From Bryoerythrophyllum caledonicum (Eukaryota; Streptophyta; Bryopsida; Pottiales; Pottiaceae), in contig OZ020515.1 of assembly GCA_963971425.1 (NCBI GenBank), forward strand, positions 17,810,291 to 17,874,290: a DNA stretch of 64,000 bases, written 5' to 3'. Of the stretch, positions 1 to 11,300 are shown piece after piece. The position numbers were made by a program, and so were the translations under genes. The notes beneath the pieces were generated by a model. The model did not search any database, was not told the origin of the DNA, and saw only the letters and a program-made list of their open reading frames with translations. The stretch's first letter is position 1; the number at the start of each line of letters is the position of its first letter.

Positions 1-462
1 GCAGTTGACCCTGCCAGTGGCCGCTAGAATACCGTCGTTGTTATACCGCTTTACCACCTTACCCACCCACTCGATCTGAGGTAAAAAAGGAAGAGGGATT
101 TGGGATTCAGAAGAAGGATCACCGTGCAGATCAACACGAACATCCTTCGATGGAAGGACTAAGCACTCTGCCATCCAAAGGACTGTCCTACCAACAGAAT
201 CAACCAGGACGGAGATGCCATCCTGTTGTGGGTGCATGAGAAGATAACGGGCCTCTTGGATGATCTCAGACACGCTAATTAGCGTCAGATTGGCCAGGTG
301 AAGATGAATGTTGACACCAAGCCAGTGACCGGTCAGAGCAGCCTCAATGACAACGCCCTCTCCAACCACACCATGACGGGGGTAGACGAGGGAGACAACC
401 TTGCCCGGAATGAATTTGGAATGCGGCCCCGGGAGAAGATTCGTGAAATCAACGGGGGGCGT
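1..462 (-). CDS. Partial exon, DUF8039-like hypothetical protein (transposon-related?)
   Basis: The minus strand is open without a stop for about 150 codons up to the window edge. It is preceded by a plausible splice acceptor (pyrimidine-rich tract ending in CAG/TAG near 463-501), so this is the 5' side of an exon that continues outside the window. If the acceptor is the more upstream CAG near 501, an in-frame TAG lies just before 462. The product has a segment reading GKVVSLVYPRHGVVGEG and later DSVGRTVLWMAE. This layout, a 'G-x-V-A-x-G' strand, a hydrophobic middle and a 'D-x-x-G-x-x-V-x-W' strand, resembles the DUF8039-type C-terminal domain of plant TNP/CACTA transposases. The resemblance is from memory and weak. 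The plus-strand reading of the same DNA is probably a shadow. Function is unknown. Confidence 0.5.
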
Positions 463-584
463 CTAGGTGAAGTAGTCATCGATCACGGTCTGTTGGAACA
501 AACAGTCTCACACGATTCGATTATTCTTGCAAAATGACAAAAGTAAGTAGAGAAGAAAATGTGAGTTTAAATCAACACAAAGAG

Positions 585-1290
585 ACATGGAGCACTCGTC
601 CCCTACTGAGAGATGGAGAGCGCACCCGATGAGCACCGAGAGATCGGGAGCGCACCTGATTATACCGGGGAAGGGGAGCGCACCAGATCACCACTAGGAG
701 ATCAGGAGCACACGCGATCCCCAAGTCGCGATCGCGAGCGCACTCAATAACCACTGGGAGATCGGGAAGGCACCTCATCCTCCAAAGGTGATCGGGAGCG
801 CACCCGATCGCCTACATGAGAACATGAGCGCAATCGATCCCCCACATGAGATCGGGAGCGCACCCAATCCCCCAAAAGAGATCGAAGGCTCACCCGATCC
901 CCCACACGATCACAGGAGCGCACCGATCCCCCGTAACAGATCAGAAGCGCACCCGATCTCCCATATGAGATCGAGAGCGCGCCCAATCCTCCAAAAGAGA
1001 TCGGAGGCTCACCCGATCCTCCACACGAGAACATGAGCGCACCTGATCTCCGGCAAGAGATCGGAAGCGCACCCGATCCCCCACATGAGATCGGGAGCAC
1101 ACCCAATCCATTAAAACATATCAGGGGCGCACCCGATCCCCCACATGAGATCGGGAGCGCGCCCGATCCCTTAAAAGATATCGGAGGGTCACCCGATCCC
1201 CTACATGAGATCGGGAGCGCACCCGACCCCTGCAAGAGATCGGAGGCGTGCTCGATCCCCCTCAAGAGAGCGGGAGCGCACCCGATCCCT
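585..1290. repeat. Family-1 palindrome tandem array
   Basis: About 20 copies of a near-perfect 20-bp palindrome, consensus close to GATCGGGAGCGCACCCGATC, are separated by about 10-bp spacers such as CCCACATGAG, giving a period of 30-31 bp. Mutations scatter through both palindrome and spacer. Because the unit is palindromic and nearly a multiple of three, several long false ORFs rich in 'EIGSAPDP' or 'SGALPISCGG' appear on both strands; they are not genes. The same unit recurs in the introns of gene 2 and of the HAD module. Confidence 0.85.
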
Positions 1291-1556
1291 GAGCGCCCGA
1301 TTTCAGAATTTCTAGAATTCCTTTGGACATATGGAAATACAGATACGTATATACGGTAGCAACCCAGTTCATGTTACAAACATCTATGGACAAACCCGTG
1401 AGTGATACGGTTTGCTCCCGCTGGAGATTGATCAAGAAGACTGAATGAGAAGAGATTGAGCAAGAAGATGTCACGGATACAATCGAACAGATATCCATGT
1501 CAAATTTTATGCATGCTAAAATCCGAGTGCCAATAGAGAACCATACCTTAAATCCT
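1291..1556. other. Spacer without recognised feature
   Basis: Between the family-1 array and the large inverted repeat I see no coding signal. One short minus-strand frame spans it, but it lacks codon structure and runs on into the array. Confidence 0.5.
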
Positions 1557-2479
1557 GAACGCCGTCCACCTTGCTCACCTAAGGAGCTCACAAAAGGTCA
1601 CAGAGCATTGCACCTCATCGCTCCTCCTCGCATGCACACGCACCTCTTCAATGTGCCTCTTCGGTTCAACTTGTCTTTAGTATGGACGAAGCGCTCTCCA
1701 GTTACGAGTACGAAGATGAGAATGAAGAACACAACGATGGACCAACCCGGAACAAAGATAGAAGAGAAAAAAGAGATAAAACTGCGGTGATGACTTCAAA
1801 GACGATGCGGAAGACAGTAAAAAACTACCACAAGAAATGAAAACGGCTATGGCGAAAAGGAAGAGTGGCTATGGCGAGCTCGAGCAAGGGAGGAGGAAAT
1901 GTGAATGAGGATGGGGAAGAGGAAGGTGAGCGTGGCATGTGAGAGTGACGGTAGACTAGAAATCGATTGTTGTCGGCTAAAGTTGACGTCGTTCACTTCC
2001 TCATGATGTTAGAACAGGAGCGCAATTCGTTCACTTCCTCATGATGTTTTAATACTTATGGCAACGAGAAGTACTGGACCCGGTTAATACTCAACACCCG
2101 GCTAATACATCCAATATATGTATCCTAAGCGGTGATTGGTTTTTTGTTGTGTTTACAACCGAAGGCATTATTATCTTACAAACACAGGGCCTTCTGATAA
2201 ACTCCTAAAGGCCCAAGGCAATTTCAAACCATGAATCCAATAAGAATTTCAATAATTCAAAATTATATATATATATAGTATATATATATATTCATTTATA
2301 TCTAATTTTATTTTTTCGATGGAGCTCATATCAAGGACAATCAACTATAGAGAATTTAAAAAATAGATTTTATCCCAATTTAAGGAACCTACCCGAAATC
2401 AAATCGTTCCCCCGAGGGACACTTGGACCTTTAGGAGTTAAGCAACCAAATGTTATTATATATATAAAAACCATAGATC

Positions 2480-2795
2480 CTAAACCTTGCACCCAAAACC
2501 CTAGACCCTAAACCCTGGATCCAGAACCCTAGACTCTAAACCCTGGACTCTAAAGCATAGACCCTCAACTCTGGATCCAAAACCCTAAACCCAAAACCCT
2601 AAACCCAAAACCCTCAACCCTAAACCCTCAACCCTCAACCCTCAACCCTAAAACCCTCAACCCAAAACCCTAAACCCTCAACCCTAAACCCTAGATCCAA
2701 AACCCTCAACCCTCAACCCTAGATCCAAAACCCTCAACTCTAAACCCTCGATCCAAGACCATAGACCCTAAACTCAAGACCCAAAACCCTGGACC
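2480..2795. repeat. Degenerate interstitial telomere-like CCCTAAA repeats
   Basis: About 300 bp of imperfect CCCTAAACCCT, CCCTCAACCCT and ACCCTAGATCCAAA units, as in plant (TTTAGGG)n telomeres but heavily varied. A shorter reverse-complement counterpart lies at about 5245-5320 in the other arm of the foldback, so the block belongs to the repeat and does not mark a chromosome end. Confidence 0.8.
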
Positions 2796-3094
2796 CAAAA
2801 GTAAGGGATTTGGAATGTAAGGGTTAGAAAAAATAAGAGATTGAAGAAGTAAAAGTTCAAAAAATATGGGTAAGATAAAGTAATGGATTGTAAAAGTAAA
2901 GGTTAGGAAAAGTAAGGGTTTGAAAAAGTAAGAGTGAGACAAAGTCAAGATTTGAAAAGTAAAAAGTTGGACAAATGGTGAAAAGGTAAAAAGATAGAGA
3001 TCAGACATTTGAAAATCAAAATTTATAAAAAAACAAGGGATTTGAAAAGTAAGGGTTGAAAAAGAAAAGGATTGAAAAGATGTCCAAGATACAA

Positions 3095-4960
3095 CTATAC
3101 ATATACAGATGATATATATATATACAAAACATACAATTATATCTCCATACGATTTATATCTATTTATACAATAACCAATGATATGTCATACATACATTTT
3201 GTACATATGTACAACATACAATAATTATATATCGATACAGTTTATATATTTAGAAGAAGAAGAAGAACGCCAGTCCCGGAGGGACCGGCGTGAGTAAAGT
3301 GTCTGTTCGCACCACCACTAAGACCATGCCCACCAGGCAAGGAGTTTTATATATTTATATATATATCCAACATACAACTATACATACACAGATAATTATT
3401 GTATGTTGTATATATGTACAAAATGTATGGAAATATAAGTATATGTTGTATAAATAGATATAAATCGTATGGAGATATAATTGTTTGTTGTATATATATA
3501 TAACATCTGTGTATGTATAGTTGTATGTTGGATATATATATAAATATATAAACTGTATCAATATATAATTATTGTATGTTGTATATATGTACAAAATGTA
3601 TGTATGTATCATTGGATATTGTATAAATAGATATAAATCGTATGGAGATATAATTGTATGTTGTATGATATATATATACAACATCTGTGTTTGTATAGTG
3701 TCTACCCTCGAGAGGGGGAAGTAGCCCTATACTTCTAATTCCTTGCCTGGTGGGCATGGTCTTAGTGGTGGTGTGAACAGATACTCTATTCACGCCAGTC
3801 CCTCCGGGACTAGCGTTCTTCTTCTTCTTCTTCTATAAATACATAAACTGTACCGATGTATAATTATTGTATGCTGGATATATGTACAAAATGTATGGAA
3901 ATATAAGTGTATGTTGTATAAATAGATATAAATCGTATGGAGATATAATTGTATGTTGTATATATATATATATATGTATATCATCTGTGTATGTATACTT
4001 GTATCTTGGATATCTTTTCAATCCTTTTCTTTTTCAACCCTTACTTTTCAAATCCCTTGTTTTTTTATAAATTTTGATTTTCAAATGTCTGATCTCTACC
4101 TTTTTACCTTTTCACCATTTTCCCAACTTTTTACTTTTCTAATCTTTACTTTTTCTCACTCTTACTTTTTCAAACCCTTACTTTTTCTAACCTTTACTTA
4201 TACAATCCATTACTTTATCTTACGCATATTTTTTGAACTTTTACTTCTTCAATCTCTAATTATTTCTAACCCTTACATTCCAAATCCCTTACTTTTTCTA
4301 AACTGTACTTTTAAAAACTCTCCATGTCATCAATCTCATATTTTACATACTTTTACTTTTTATTCTCTTACATTTTCTAAGCTTTTTCTTTTCAATCCTA
4401 TTCTTTTTCAACCCTTACTTTTCAAATCCCTTGTCTTTTCATAAATTTTGATTTTCAAATGTAGCACTTTTTACCTTTTTACTTTTTACCTTTTCACCTT
4501 TTTACAAAATGTATGTATGTATCATTGTATGTTGTATAAATAGATATAAATCGTATGGAGATATAATTGTATGTTATATATATATATATGTATAACATCT
4601 GTGTACATTGTATAGTTGTATGTTGGATATATATAAACATATAAAATTATTGTATGTTGTATGTATGTATCATTGTATGTAGTATAAATAGATATAAATC
4701 GTATGGAGATATAATTGTATGTTGTATATATATATATGTAACATCTGTGTACATTGTATAATTGTATGTTGGATATATATATAAATATATGAACTGTATT
4801 GATATATAATTATTGTATACTATATATATGTACACACTGTATGTATGTATCATTGTATGTTGAATAAATAGATATAAATCGTATGGAGATATAATTGTAT
4901 GTTGTGTATATATATATATATATATATCATCTGTATATGTATACTTGTATCTTGGATATC
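3095..4960. repeat. AT-rich centre of the foldback with TATGTTGTATA tandem repeats
   Basis: Dozens of variants of TATGTTGTATAAATAGATAT and ATCGTATGGAGATATAATTG occur with microsatellite TATATA runs. The long 'YIYIYI/IYLYNI' reading frames here are low-complexity artefacts. A third copy of the A-rich arm segment is embedded at about 4015-4460. Confidence 0.75.
3252..3835. repeat. Nested inverted repeat with 90-bp GC-rich arms
   Basis: The segment 3252-3342 (GAAGAAG run, then ACGCCAGTCCCGGAGGGACC, then a stretch ending CACCAGGCAAGG) reappears inverted at 3740-3835 with a few changes. Each arm itself contains a short palindrome around CCCGGAGGGACCGGCG. About 400 bp of the AT-rich repeat lies between. 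It may be a small MITE-like element inserted in the centre of the larger foldback; no clear target duplication was found. Confidence 0.65.
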
Positions 4961-6205
4961 TTTTCAATCCTTTTCTTTTTCAACCCTTACTTTTCAAATC
5001 CCTTGTTTTTTTATAAATTTTGATTTTCAAATGTCTGATCTCTACCTTTTTACTTTTTCACCATTTTTCCAAGTTTTTACTTTTCAAATCTTTACTTTCT
5101 TTCACTCTTACTTTTTCAAACCCTTACTTTTCCTAACCTTTACTTATACAATCCATTACTTTATCTTACGCATATTTTTTGAACCTTTACTTCTTCAATC
5201 TCTAAGTTTTTCTAACCCTTACATTCCAAATCCCTTACTTTTGGATTGAGGGTTTTGGGTCTTGAGTTTAGGGTCTATGGTTTTGGATCGAGGGTTTTGG
5301 GTCCAGGGTTTAGGATCTATGGTTTTTAAAGAAAATAACATTTGGTTGCTTAATCTATTTTTAAAAATTCTCTATAGTTGATTGTCCCTGATATGAGCTC
5401 CATCGAAAAAATAAAATTAGATATAAAAATAAATAAATAAATATATATATATATAAATATATAAATATAAATATATATATATAAATATAAATATATAAAT
5501 ATATATATATAAAAATATATATATATATATATATATAATTTTTATTTTTTTCATTTTTTCATTTTTATTGAATTCATGGTTTGAAATTGCCTTGGGCCTT
5601 GAGAAGTTTATCAGAAGGCCCTGTGTTTGTAAGATAATAATGCCTTTGGTTGTAAACACAACAAAATACCAATCACCACTCAGGGTACATATATTGGATG
5701 TATTAGCCGGGTGTTGAGTATTAACCGGGTCCAATACTTCTCGTTGCCATAAGTAATCAAGCATCATGAGGAAGTGAACGACTTCAACTTCAGCCTACAG
5801 CAATCGATTGCTAGTCTACAGTCACTCTCATATGCCACGCTCACCTTCCTCTTCCCCATCCTCATTCTCATTTCTTCCTCCCTTGCTTGAGCTCGCCATA
5901 GCCACTCTTCCTTTTCGCCATAGCCGTTTTCATTTTCTGTGGTAGTTCTTTACTGTCTTCCTCATCGCCTTTGAAGTCATCACTGCGGTCTTTCTCCATT
6001 CTTTCTCTTCTCTCTTTGTTCGCGGTTGGTCCATTGTTGTGTTCTTCATTCTCATCTTAGTGCTCGTAACTGGAGAGCGCTTCGTCCATGCTGGAGACTG
6101 GTTGAATCGAAGAGGCGCATTGAAGAGGTGCCTGTGCATGCGAGGAGGAGCGATGTTCTGTGACCTTTTGTGAGCTCCTTGGGTGAGCAAGGTGGACGGC
6201 GTTCA

Positions 6206-6665
6206 TGACATACTAGCAAGAAGAAGATCAAAGCTCGATATTTTGGTCTGTTGAATGTCTCATTCCTCATTCAGAATTATGGTAGTATTCTAGTTAGAAT
6301 TAAGTGAGCTGCTTCTTGGTTTCACTAAGTTCAATTCCAGGAAATTGCCTTGGTTTCTGCTAGTTATAATTCAGTGAATGGCTTGCATGCAGCAGATTTT
6401 CTAGCCATCTTGATATGCTGAGATGGTGTCTTGAAATTTCGAATTTCAGTCAATACTAAGTTAGTTGATTGATTAGAATGAAGTGAACTGCTTTCGGGTT
6501 TCATCATATTCACTCGAAGATAATCGATTTGGATTCTCCTAGTCCAAAGCTTTAGATGGTTTCAAGGTCTGCTGTATAGGAATTGTGAATTGGGTCTGGA
6601 ATCATCAATGCTGAGGCAACCTATTGAATCAGGTCAATACTCCGCAGCGTTTATAATCGGCAAGG
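6206..6665. other. Non-coding stretch
   Basis: Unique-looking sequence of ordinary composition between the foldback and the first exon copy of gene 2. No sustained reading frame or repeat was recognised. It could hold the promoter or 5' UTR of gene 2. Confidence 0.35.
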
Positions 6666-6715
6666 ATGGCAGTGGCGATTAGTGACTCGAATCCGGCGCC
6701 GGAGTGGCTGAACTA
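6666..6715 (+). pseudogene. Duplicate copy of gene 2 exon 1
   Basis: A 50-nt segment begins with ATG, reads MAVAISDSNPAPEWLN and ends exactly at a GTAAGT donor. It parallels the exon at 7092-7141 (MAVVISKPNFVPEWVN). The following 370 bp, carrying family-1 palindromes, is duplicated too. Joining this copy to the next gene 2 exon would create TAA at the junction, so it is probably the non-functional copy. Confidence 0.5.
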
Positions 6716-6789
6716 GTAAGTATTTCATTTCTTATTTATATTTGAACTGTTCATATACTTCCATATACATGAAACCGTATATTATGTGA

Positions 6790-7445
6790 CCGTATACACG
6801 CCGTCGACATCGGGCGCTCGCCCGATACCCTAGTCGAGATCAAGAGCTCGTTCGATCCCCACTAAAAGATCGGAAGCGCACCCGATCTTGTATTGGCCAC
6901 TAGGTGCTCTGAAAATCAACCATTGATGATAGGGAGCGCGTCCAATCTGCAATAATATCGGGAGCGCACCCGATCTATTTCGTGATAGGTTGCTCCCACA
7001 ATAAAGAAAAAGGCGGTCAAGAGCGCTCGAGCTCTCTTCCTATAGATCGGGAGCGGGCCCGATTTCCAAGTAGAAATCAGAAGCGCATCCGATGGCAGTG
7101 GTGATCAGTAAGCCGAATTTTGTGCCGGAGTGGGTGAACCAGTTAGTAGTACTTTTTGTCATGTATATGTATGTTTGTCCTAAATGCAGTCGACATCGGG
7201 CGCACATCCGATGCCTTGGTTGGGATCAGGTGTGCGCCCGATACCCTAGTTGAGATCGGGAGCTCGTTCGATCTCCACTAAAAGATTGGGAGCGCACCCG
7301 ATCTTCTAATGGCCATTAAGCGCTCTCAAAATCTCTTAGTGATGATCGGGAGCGCGCCCGATCTGCAATAAGATCGGGAGCGCTCCCGATCTACACTGGG
7401 AGATAGTTTGCTCCCACAATCTCATAAGAGATCTCGGGAGTGCGT
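6790..7445. repeat. Family-1 palindrome cluster, two degenerate copies of a ~400-bp unit
   Basis: Spaced palindromes such as GATCGGGAGCGCACCCGATC, ATCGGGCGCTCGCCCGATAC and GATCGGGAGCGCTCCCGATC are joined by fixed spacers (for example TGGCCACTAGGTGCTCT and TAGGTTGCTCCCACAAT). The order of palindromes and spacers is the same in both copies, and again at 21237-21534 and 26798-26965. The Mutator-like element inserted inside this unit. Confidence 0.8.
7092..7141 (+). CDS. Gene 2, exon 1 (start of ParB-like/methyltransferase-like protein)
   Basis: ATG opens a 50-nt exon reading MAVVISKPNFVPEWVN plus two bases (CA), followed by the donor GTTAGT. The next exon, at 27062 after a CAG acceptor, begins with a single base that completes CAA (Gln) and continues ANREALKNVPKE in the open frame, so phase is conserved across a ~20-kb intron. 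The exon call rests on this phase match and on the duplicated copy at 6666, not on transcript data. Confidence 0.5.
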
Positions 7446-7525
7446 GGACCAAGCTATTTTGCGTGCCCAACTTTGCGAGCCGCGAGCCGCGAGCCTACGG
7501 TTGCGAGCCTTTGGGAAAATACATT
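7446..7525. repeat. Left terminal inverted repeat of the Mutator-like element
   Basis: Imperfect inverted match of about 70 bp with the right end, strongest over GCTATTTTGCGTGCCCAA and the following run of GCGAG and GAGCCTA motifs. Confidence 0.75.
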
Positions 7526-8348
7526 GTTCTAAATTTGAAAAAGGCCAAAAAAAAGCAAAAGTGTAATTGGGATTTTTTTGGTGGAAATGGTGGATAGCTA
7601 AAAATCAGGGGACCTATTACCGTGGAGGACGGTGTAGAAATTGAACGGAAGAGGTTGTAAAATTGACAATTTGGATGATATTATTTTAAGGAGCCTACGG
7701 CCGTGGATTTTTTGCTCTACCAGTTAAGACTAGACAAGATTAGCGAGGACATAAAGCTCTAAAGTGGGGCTCAGTATAGATTAAATTGTTGTGTAAGAGT
7801 GGAGGACAAGGAGGTTGTAGTTGAGGTTTAGGATACGATTTAGGAGTTAGAAATTCAGAGTAACAGTACTGATATTTAGGATTTAGGGTACAGTAACTAG
7901 AGATACAGATCAGAGGGTAGGTTGTGGCGATAGTTATGGATAACGATAGAATTGGGGTAAGAGTAAAAGGCCCCCACGTCTCATGGGATTCCAATAAGAA
8001 ATGGTTCAATTAGAAGATAAATATTTTAAGATCCTTAAGGGTGATAGATAGCAAATACTGCGAGTTTAAGAGAGTCAGTGAATTTGAGAAGTTTAGGGCA
8101 ATTGTGAGAGAGGATAAAGAAATAAAATCACAAGCGGACCTAGGTATAGGGTTGAGGTTGAAGTAGGTTTAGAGTTTACAGGGAAGATAATCAGACACTG
8201 CGAATCACCTGTATTCACACAAATTTGCAAGACTAAAATTGGAGATTGACAAGATGTAGTTCAGAGTGTGGAGGTGGCCCTTTTAGTCTCACCGCCTTTC
8301 CAACGGAAGGAGTGACTTAGTACAAGGTTTAGGGACAGGAAAAGGCAG
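7526..8348. other. Subterminal non-coding region of the Mutator-like element
   Basis: No convincing coding frame. The stretch has scattered GGTTTAGG/GATTTAGG motifs and a short minus-strand frame of unlikely composition. It probably holds the 3' UTR of the transposase and subterminal sequence. Confidence 0.45.
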
Positions 8349-11300
8349 CTATGCACTGTAAAATTTAAGCACCAGAATTTGAAGAATTCGTTTGATCTCA
8401 ATCCAGCTGAAACTAGGTGCGTGGATGAACACATCTACCTCCGGATCTAAACCATATACAATGTTGAATACGTAATACAAGTGCTTACAGTAAGTCCATG
8501 AACCGCGTTTGCCGAGTGATTTCTTGGACATCTCTGTAAACGATAGGCAGTCGCAGCTTGGAAACTGGCCGACTGTAACAATATACCGTGAAATTGTGGA
8601 AATGTTTCGAGACTCTATAGTGACAATGCAACCCAATGCTGGAGGCGGGACCATCAGAATTGCACAGAGTTTTCCCACTACAGAGAGAGCAGAAGCGCAG
8701 CTGTTATGGTGTCGAGTAGTTGGAGCAGCTTCGTTCCTTCGAATGTTTTTCCCAAAACGCTTGGTTGGATGCTCATCAGGTTTAGGAGGAGTAGGGTAAT
8801 CGTTTAGGTTCACAGAGATACCTTCACCAAACAGCTGTCGAGGAGATAAAACCTGACGCTGTACAAGACGAAACCCGGCATTTTCAAGGGAAAGTATCTC
8901 TGTTTTGCTAAGGTTAGTGCCCATCTGAACAGGCCAGAACTCTGGAGGAGGTGGCATACTTTTAACCCATTTGCGCCTTGTGCCCATAACACAACGATGA
9001 ATGTCGTCGCTGTAGAAGAAGAACTGATGCCTCTCTAACCGAGTCTTCTTGTAATTGTCCATAAGACCAGTGTATGTAGGGGCAGCTGTAGGTCGATTGT
9101 TGCGCACAATCGTGGCAACACACTTCTTCCTCGTACCGGCTTGTAGAGCAAAATATTTCCTAGCGGATGTCTTCGAAAGCCTCGCAATATGCCAGTCATT
9201 CTCATCACATACTGTCTCTTCTACACTCTTCACGTGTGAAACGCGAGCTGAAGTTGTAGGTGGAGATAAATGAAGTCCTGCAGGAGACTCCGGAGAGTGA
9301 TGGAAGGACGGCAGAGGATCCTCAGCAGTAAGGTCGACAATCACTTGATCAATGCAAATTGCTTTACCTCGAGGGCGGGAGATGCTGATCTTATCCGGCC
9401 GATGCGAATCAAATTCAGATCCAGGAGGAAGATCAGCTTTTCTCTTTAAGGATACAAATTCTTCTTCTCCTTCAAGGTGAGGATTGCGAGTACAGAATTC
9501 TTCAGCACCAGGCATGTTGGCGAGGGCGGCATGAAGGACCTTGGCATTTCCTGAACGTTGGGCGGTGCGATGGGCAGTACGGAGCCGAAGTTCTTCCTTT
9601 CTGGGACCTGTACCTGGCTTCTCCCCTTTTAAGAATTGGTAATAAGCTACAACCTGCATGAAAGCACGAACCATGTCGTCGACTGCACCAACGTACAAAT
9701 CATTCCCTCTCTTCCCAGATTGCTGCAACCATTTGTTATGAATTGATTCGGCCAAATTACACGATGGCATCTCAGCAAGTTCAGCTTCAGTGAGGTTCTG
9801 TAGAGAAATCGGAACAATTATAGTTCACGAGTTAGAATAAATCGAAAGAACAGTATGGCATTAGATACCAAAGCAGGAAGTCATTAAAGATGTGATTATG
9901 TCACAAAAGTAACAACTACTAAAAAAGCGGAAGAGGTAAGTCATGTTATGCACATTCATTAGACGAATACACTGTTCCGTAAACAGAGACATTGGCAATG
10001 TTTTAATTGGTGAAGTGATTGACATGGCCAGACCAATGTATGTAGGCTGGTCTACCATGAAGGAGTTGCCGACATCGGCTATAATGCAGAAATGAAATTG
10101 AAATTACGGTAATATATGTAATTGTACAGTGACGAAGCAGGTTGCCGACTTTGGCGTCCATTTTCATTGTCTCTGATGACAGATTAGAAAGCAGTGTTTA
10201 AAAAGAATGGATTATGAAACTTACCAGCTCCATGAATCCTCCCCACTACCGATATCGGTAATGCCAAAAAGCTAGCCACAGGTCCAGTCTTGGAAGACCT
10301 TCATCAGTTGTTGCGCCAGACGACAACCACCACGCCTTTATTGCCAAATACCTGCTCTGAGCCACCTCCAAAGAATTGGAATTCTTGTATTGCTTACAAA
10401 GCCTTCGGTGCTGATCCTGAAGGTCAGTTCGTATATCAGCTTTAATATGCTTTTCCAGAGATTGAACCCAATGAAAAAGACAAGTTCTCTCTCTGGACTC
10501 CATGGGGACGGCTGGATCGCCAGTTCCGTAGCAAATTCGAACAGCATTCCAGTTCGCTTGAGCGCTATCCGCCATAAATCCCTTGAAATTTGGACTAGGA
10601 AGGTCATGTCTGCTACAAACGGCGTTGAGATTCTTCCACAACACTAACTGCGCTGCCACATCTTCGGACTGCATATCGCAGACAGCAATGGTCATGATTC
10701 GACAGTAACTGGAGTCGTACACATGGCAAGCCATTGTGGTCCAAGATTTCACCCGTTTGACATGGTCAAACATCATCCAGGAGTCCTCTAAATCACCTCC
10801 TGGTTGCATTCGTTTAACTAAATCAACTCCACACCCCGGACCAACCTCCGCCATCTTAAATATGAAGACTTTATCCGAGTCAGTACCTTGACCAGGAAAG
10901 CGATTCTCCTGGATGAAGGCCCAATTGCTGGATCCCCGAAGTTTGGTTATGCTATCCATTTCACCAAAACGACGAAGGTAACGGAACGTTGTCACCTCGT
11001 TCCGAATGCTAGGAGAGGACATCAATTTGAACTTGTCCAAGACAGGGACAAGCTCTTCAAATGCAAAAGTCTTCATGGGAACACCATCTGGGCGTAACAA
11101 TAACTCTCCAAGGTACTCTTTACTAGCTTCTAGCACAATAGACGAATTTGTTCCTGCGGGAGTTTGCTCCACCTGGTCGCTGATGAGGGAACGAAGCTTC
11201 AATGACGAGTCCCTGTAGTTTCCTTTCTTCACAGCATGACCATGCGTCCCCAAATGGATGCAAGCACGAGTCATATGGTTTTCCCTAAGGACGTAATATA

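Larger units (their letters stand above)
1557..6205. repeat. 4.6-kb foldback: two arms of about 1.3-1.7 kb in inverted orientation
   Basis: The sequence inward from 1557 (GAACGCCGTCCACCTTGCTC) is the reverse complement of the sequence ending at about 6205. The match continues in order through a block at 1590-1990 versus 5780-6180, a block at 2040-2240 versus 5560-5760, the telomere-like block, a run of AAAAGTAAGGG-type A-rich repeats (2790-3080 versus 4960-5240) and the start of the AT-rich centre (3090-3240 versus 4870-4960). The arms differ by substitutions and indels and no intact protein is encoded. It could be a very large foldback or MITE-like element, or two inverted copies of one repeat. 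Terminal duplications were not identified. Confidence 0.8.

Noticed and set aside
298-537. 79-residue plus-strand protein
   Set aside because: The minus strand is open through most of this region with a better coding pattern and a splice acceptor.
585-1290. CRISPR array
   Set aside because: The repeats are palindromic but vary unit to unit, the 'spacers' are themselves repetitive and only about 10 bp, there are no cas genes, and the DNA is eukaryotic.
744-1359. Repetitive proteins on both strands (EIGSAPDP, SGALPISCGG)
   Set aside because: Translations of the palindrome array. The period is close to a multiple of three, so several frames stay open by chance.
2480-2795. Chromosome end
   Set aside because: The repeats are degenerate, occur in both orientations within a foldback and are flanked by unique sequence on both sides.
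3355-5767. Tyr/Ile-rich hydrophobic 'proteins'
   Set aside because: AT-rich microsatellite and tandem-repeat translation without codon structure.
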